Origin: CAWDMN01 sp963803155 | Lineage (GTDB): Bacteria; Acidobacteriota; Terriglobia; Versatilivoradales; Versatilivoraceae | NCBI GenBank assembly: GCA_963803155.1 | Contig: CAWDMN010000046.1 | Coordinates: 141,981-205,980, forward strand | Reading direction: 5' to 3' | Length of the DNA: 64,000 nt | Shown: positions 63,973-64,000 of the stretch, in pieces | How positions within the stretch are numbered: position 1 is the stretch's first letter | Layout: every line of letters begins with the position of its first letter | Made by a program: the position numbers and the translations under genes | Notes under the pieces: model-generated | Told to the model about the DNA's origin: nothing | Databases searched by the model: none | What the model saw: only the letters and a program-made list of their open reading frames with translations

Positions 63973-64000
63973 ATGGAGCAATCCCATGAAGATCGCCGCA
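63973..64000 (+). CDS. Start of a gene cut by the window edge
   Basis: AAAGGAGGAAGC directly precedes ATG 63973, giving M-E-Q-S-H-E-D-R-R before the sequence ends. The ribosome site is near ideal, so a real gene probably begins here; its identity cannot be told. Confidence 0.6.

Noticed and set aside
1..64000. CRISPR array, tRNA/rRNA gene, riboswitch or phage
   Set aside because: No regularly spaced repeat array, no cloverleaf-like or rRNA sequence, no structured leader I could support, and no phage structural gene were seen by eye; a covariance-model search could still find small RNAs.

Overview
The window looks like a chromosomal segment of a free-living, Gram-negative, respiring bacterium with roughly 50% GC. 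My best guess is Verrucomicrobiota or a neighbour in the PVC group. This is an inference from several things together: complex I genes split over two loci, Tat-exported Gfo/Idh/MocA oxidoreductases, hopanoid-type squalene genes, secreted plant/microbial polysaccharide hydrolases (GH16, GH51, GH116), and many short palindromic intergenic repeats. No rRNA, tRNA or CRISPR array was seen, and no single marker settles the phylum.

Layout. 1-2.0 kb: nifU (cut by the window edge) and nifS. 2-12 kb: GH16 glucanase, threonine aldolase, a ThiF/MoeB-type E1 enzyme, a four-gene group (HAD phosphatase, a duplicated-domain protein, two zinc-ribbon proteins) and a Tat-exported GH116 glucosidase. 12.5-20.8 kb (minus strand): NDH-1 locus 1, nuoA-DHH phosphoesterase-nuoD-nuoF-nuoG-nuoH-nuoI-acyl-CoA thioesterase. 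21-34 kb: queA, an rRNA methyltransferase, an intact IS701-type element, a CheY-like receiver, GH51 arabinofuranosidase, an Hfq-like protein, a YVTN lipoprotein and a Gfo/Idh/MocA protein, with two gene-poor stretches. 34.6-38.6 kb: a bacilliredoxin-like lipoprotein, a TPR protein, an acyltransferase and a ChrA transporter. 38.7-46.0 kb (minus strand): NDH-1 locus 2, nuoABCDHIJK-N. 46.4-49.9 kb (plus strand): hpnC-hpnD-hpnE. 50-64 kb: VOC protein, ispH, CnoX-like thioredoxin, an SDR, lutABC, two membrane proteins, a second Gfo/Idh/MocA protein, a quinone-oxidoreductase-like gene, dodecin and the first codons of another gene.

How the genes fit together. The two nuo loci overlap only in A, D, H and I. 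Locus 1 alone carries F and G; locus 2 alone carries B, C, J, K and N. E, L and M are absent from the window. LutABC (lactate oxidation) would feed the quinone pool. IspH and HpnCDE connect the MEP pathway to squalene. The hydrolases and Gfo/Idh/MocA proteins point to growth on complex carbohydrate.

Caution. Five conserved genes (nuoD and nuoF of locus 1, hpnD, hpnE, and the quinone-oxidoreductase-like gene) are each split by one frameshift, and each reads through if one base is added or removed. At least one lies in a run of six identical bases. Residual indel errors are the simplest explanation, so I annotate the restored genes and flag the breaks. The most unusual features beyond housekeeping are the zinc-ribbon/duplicated-domain operon, the complementary nuo loci, the lipoprotein form of a bacilliredoxin, the N-terminally extended Hfq-like protein, and a family of short inverted-repeat elements whose ends share a GGTGYNATTNAAARTGCGAC-like consensus.
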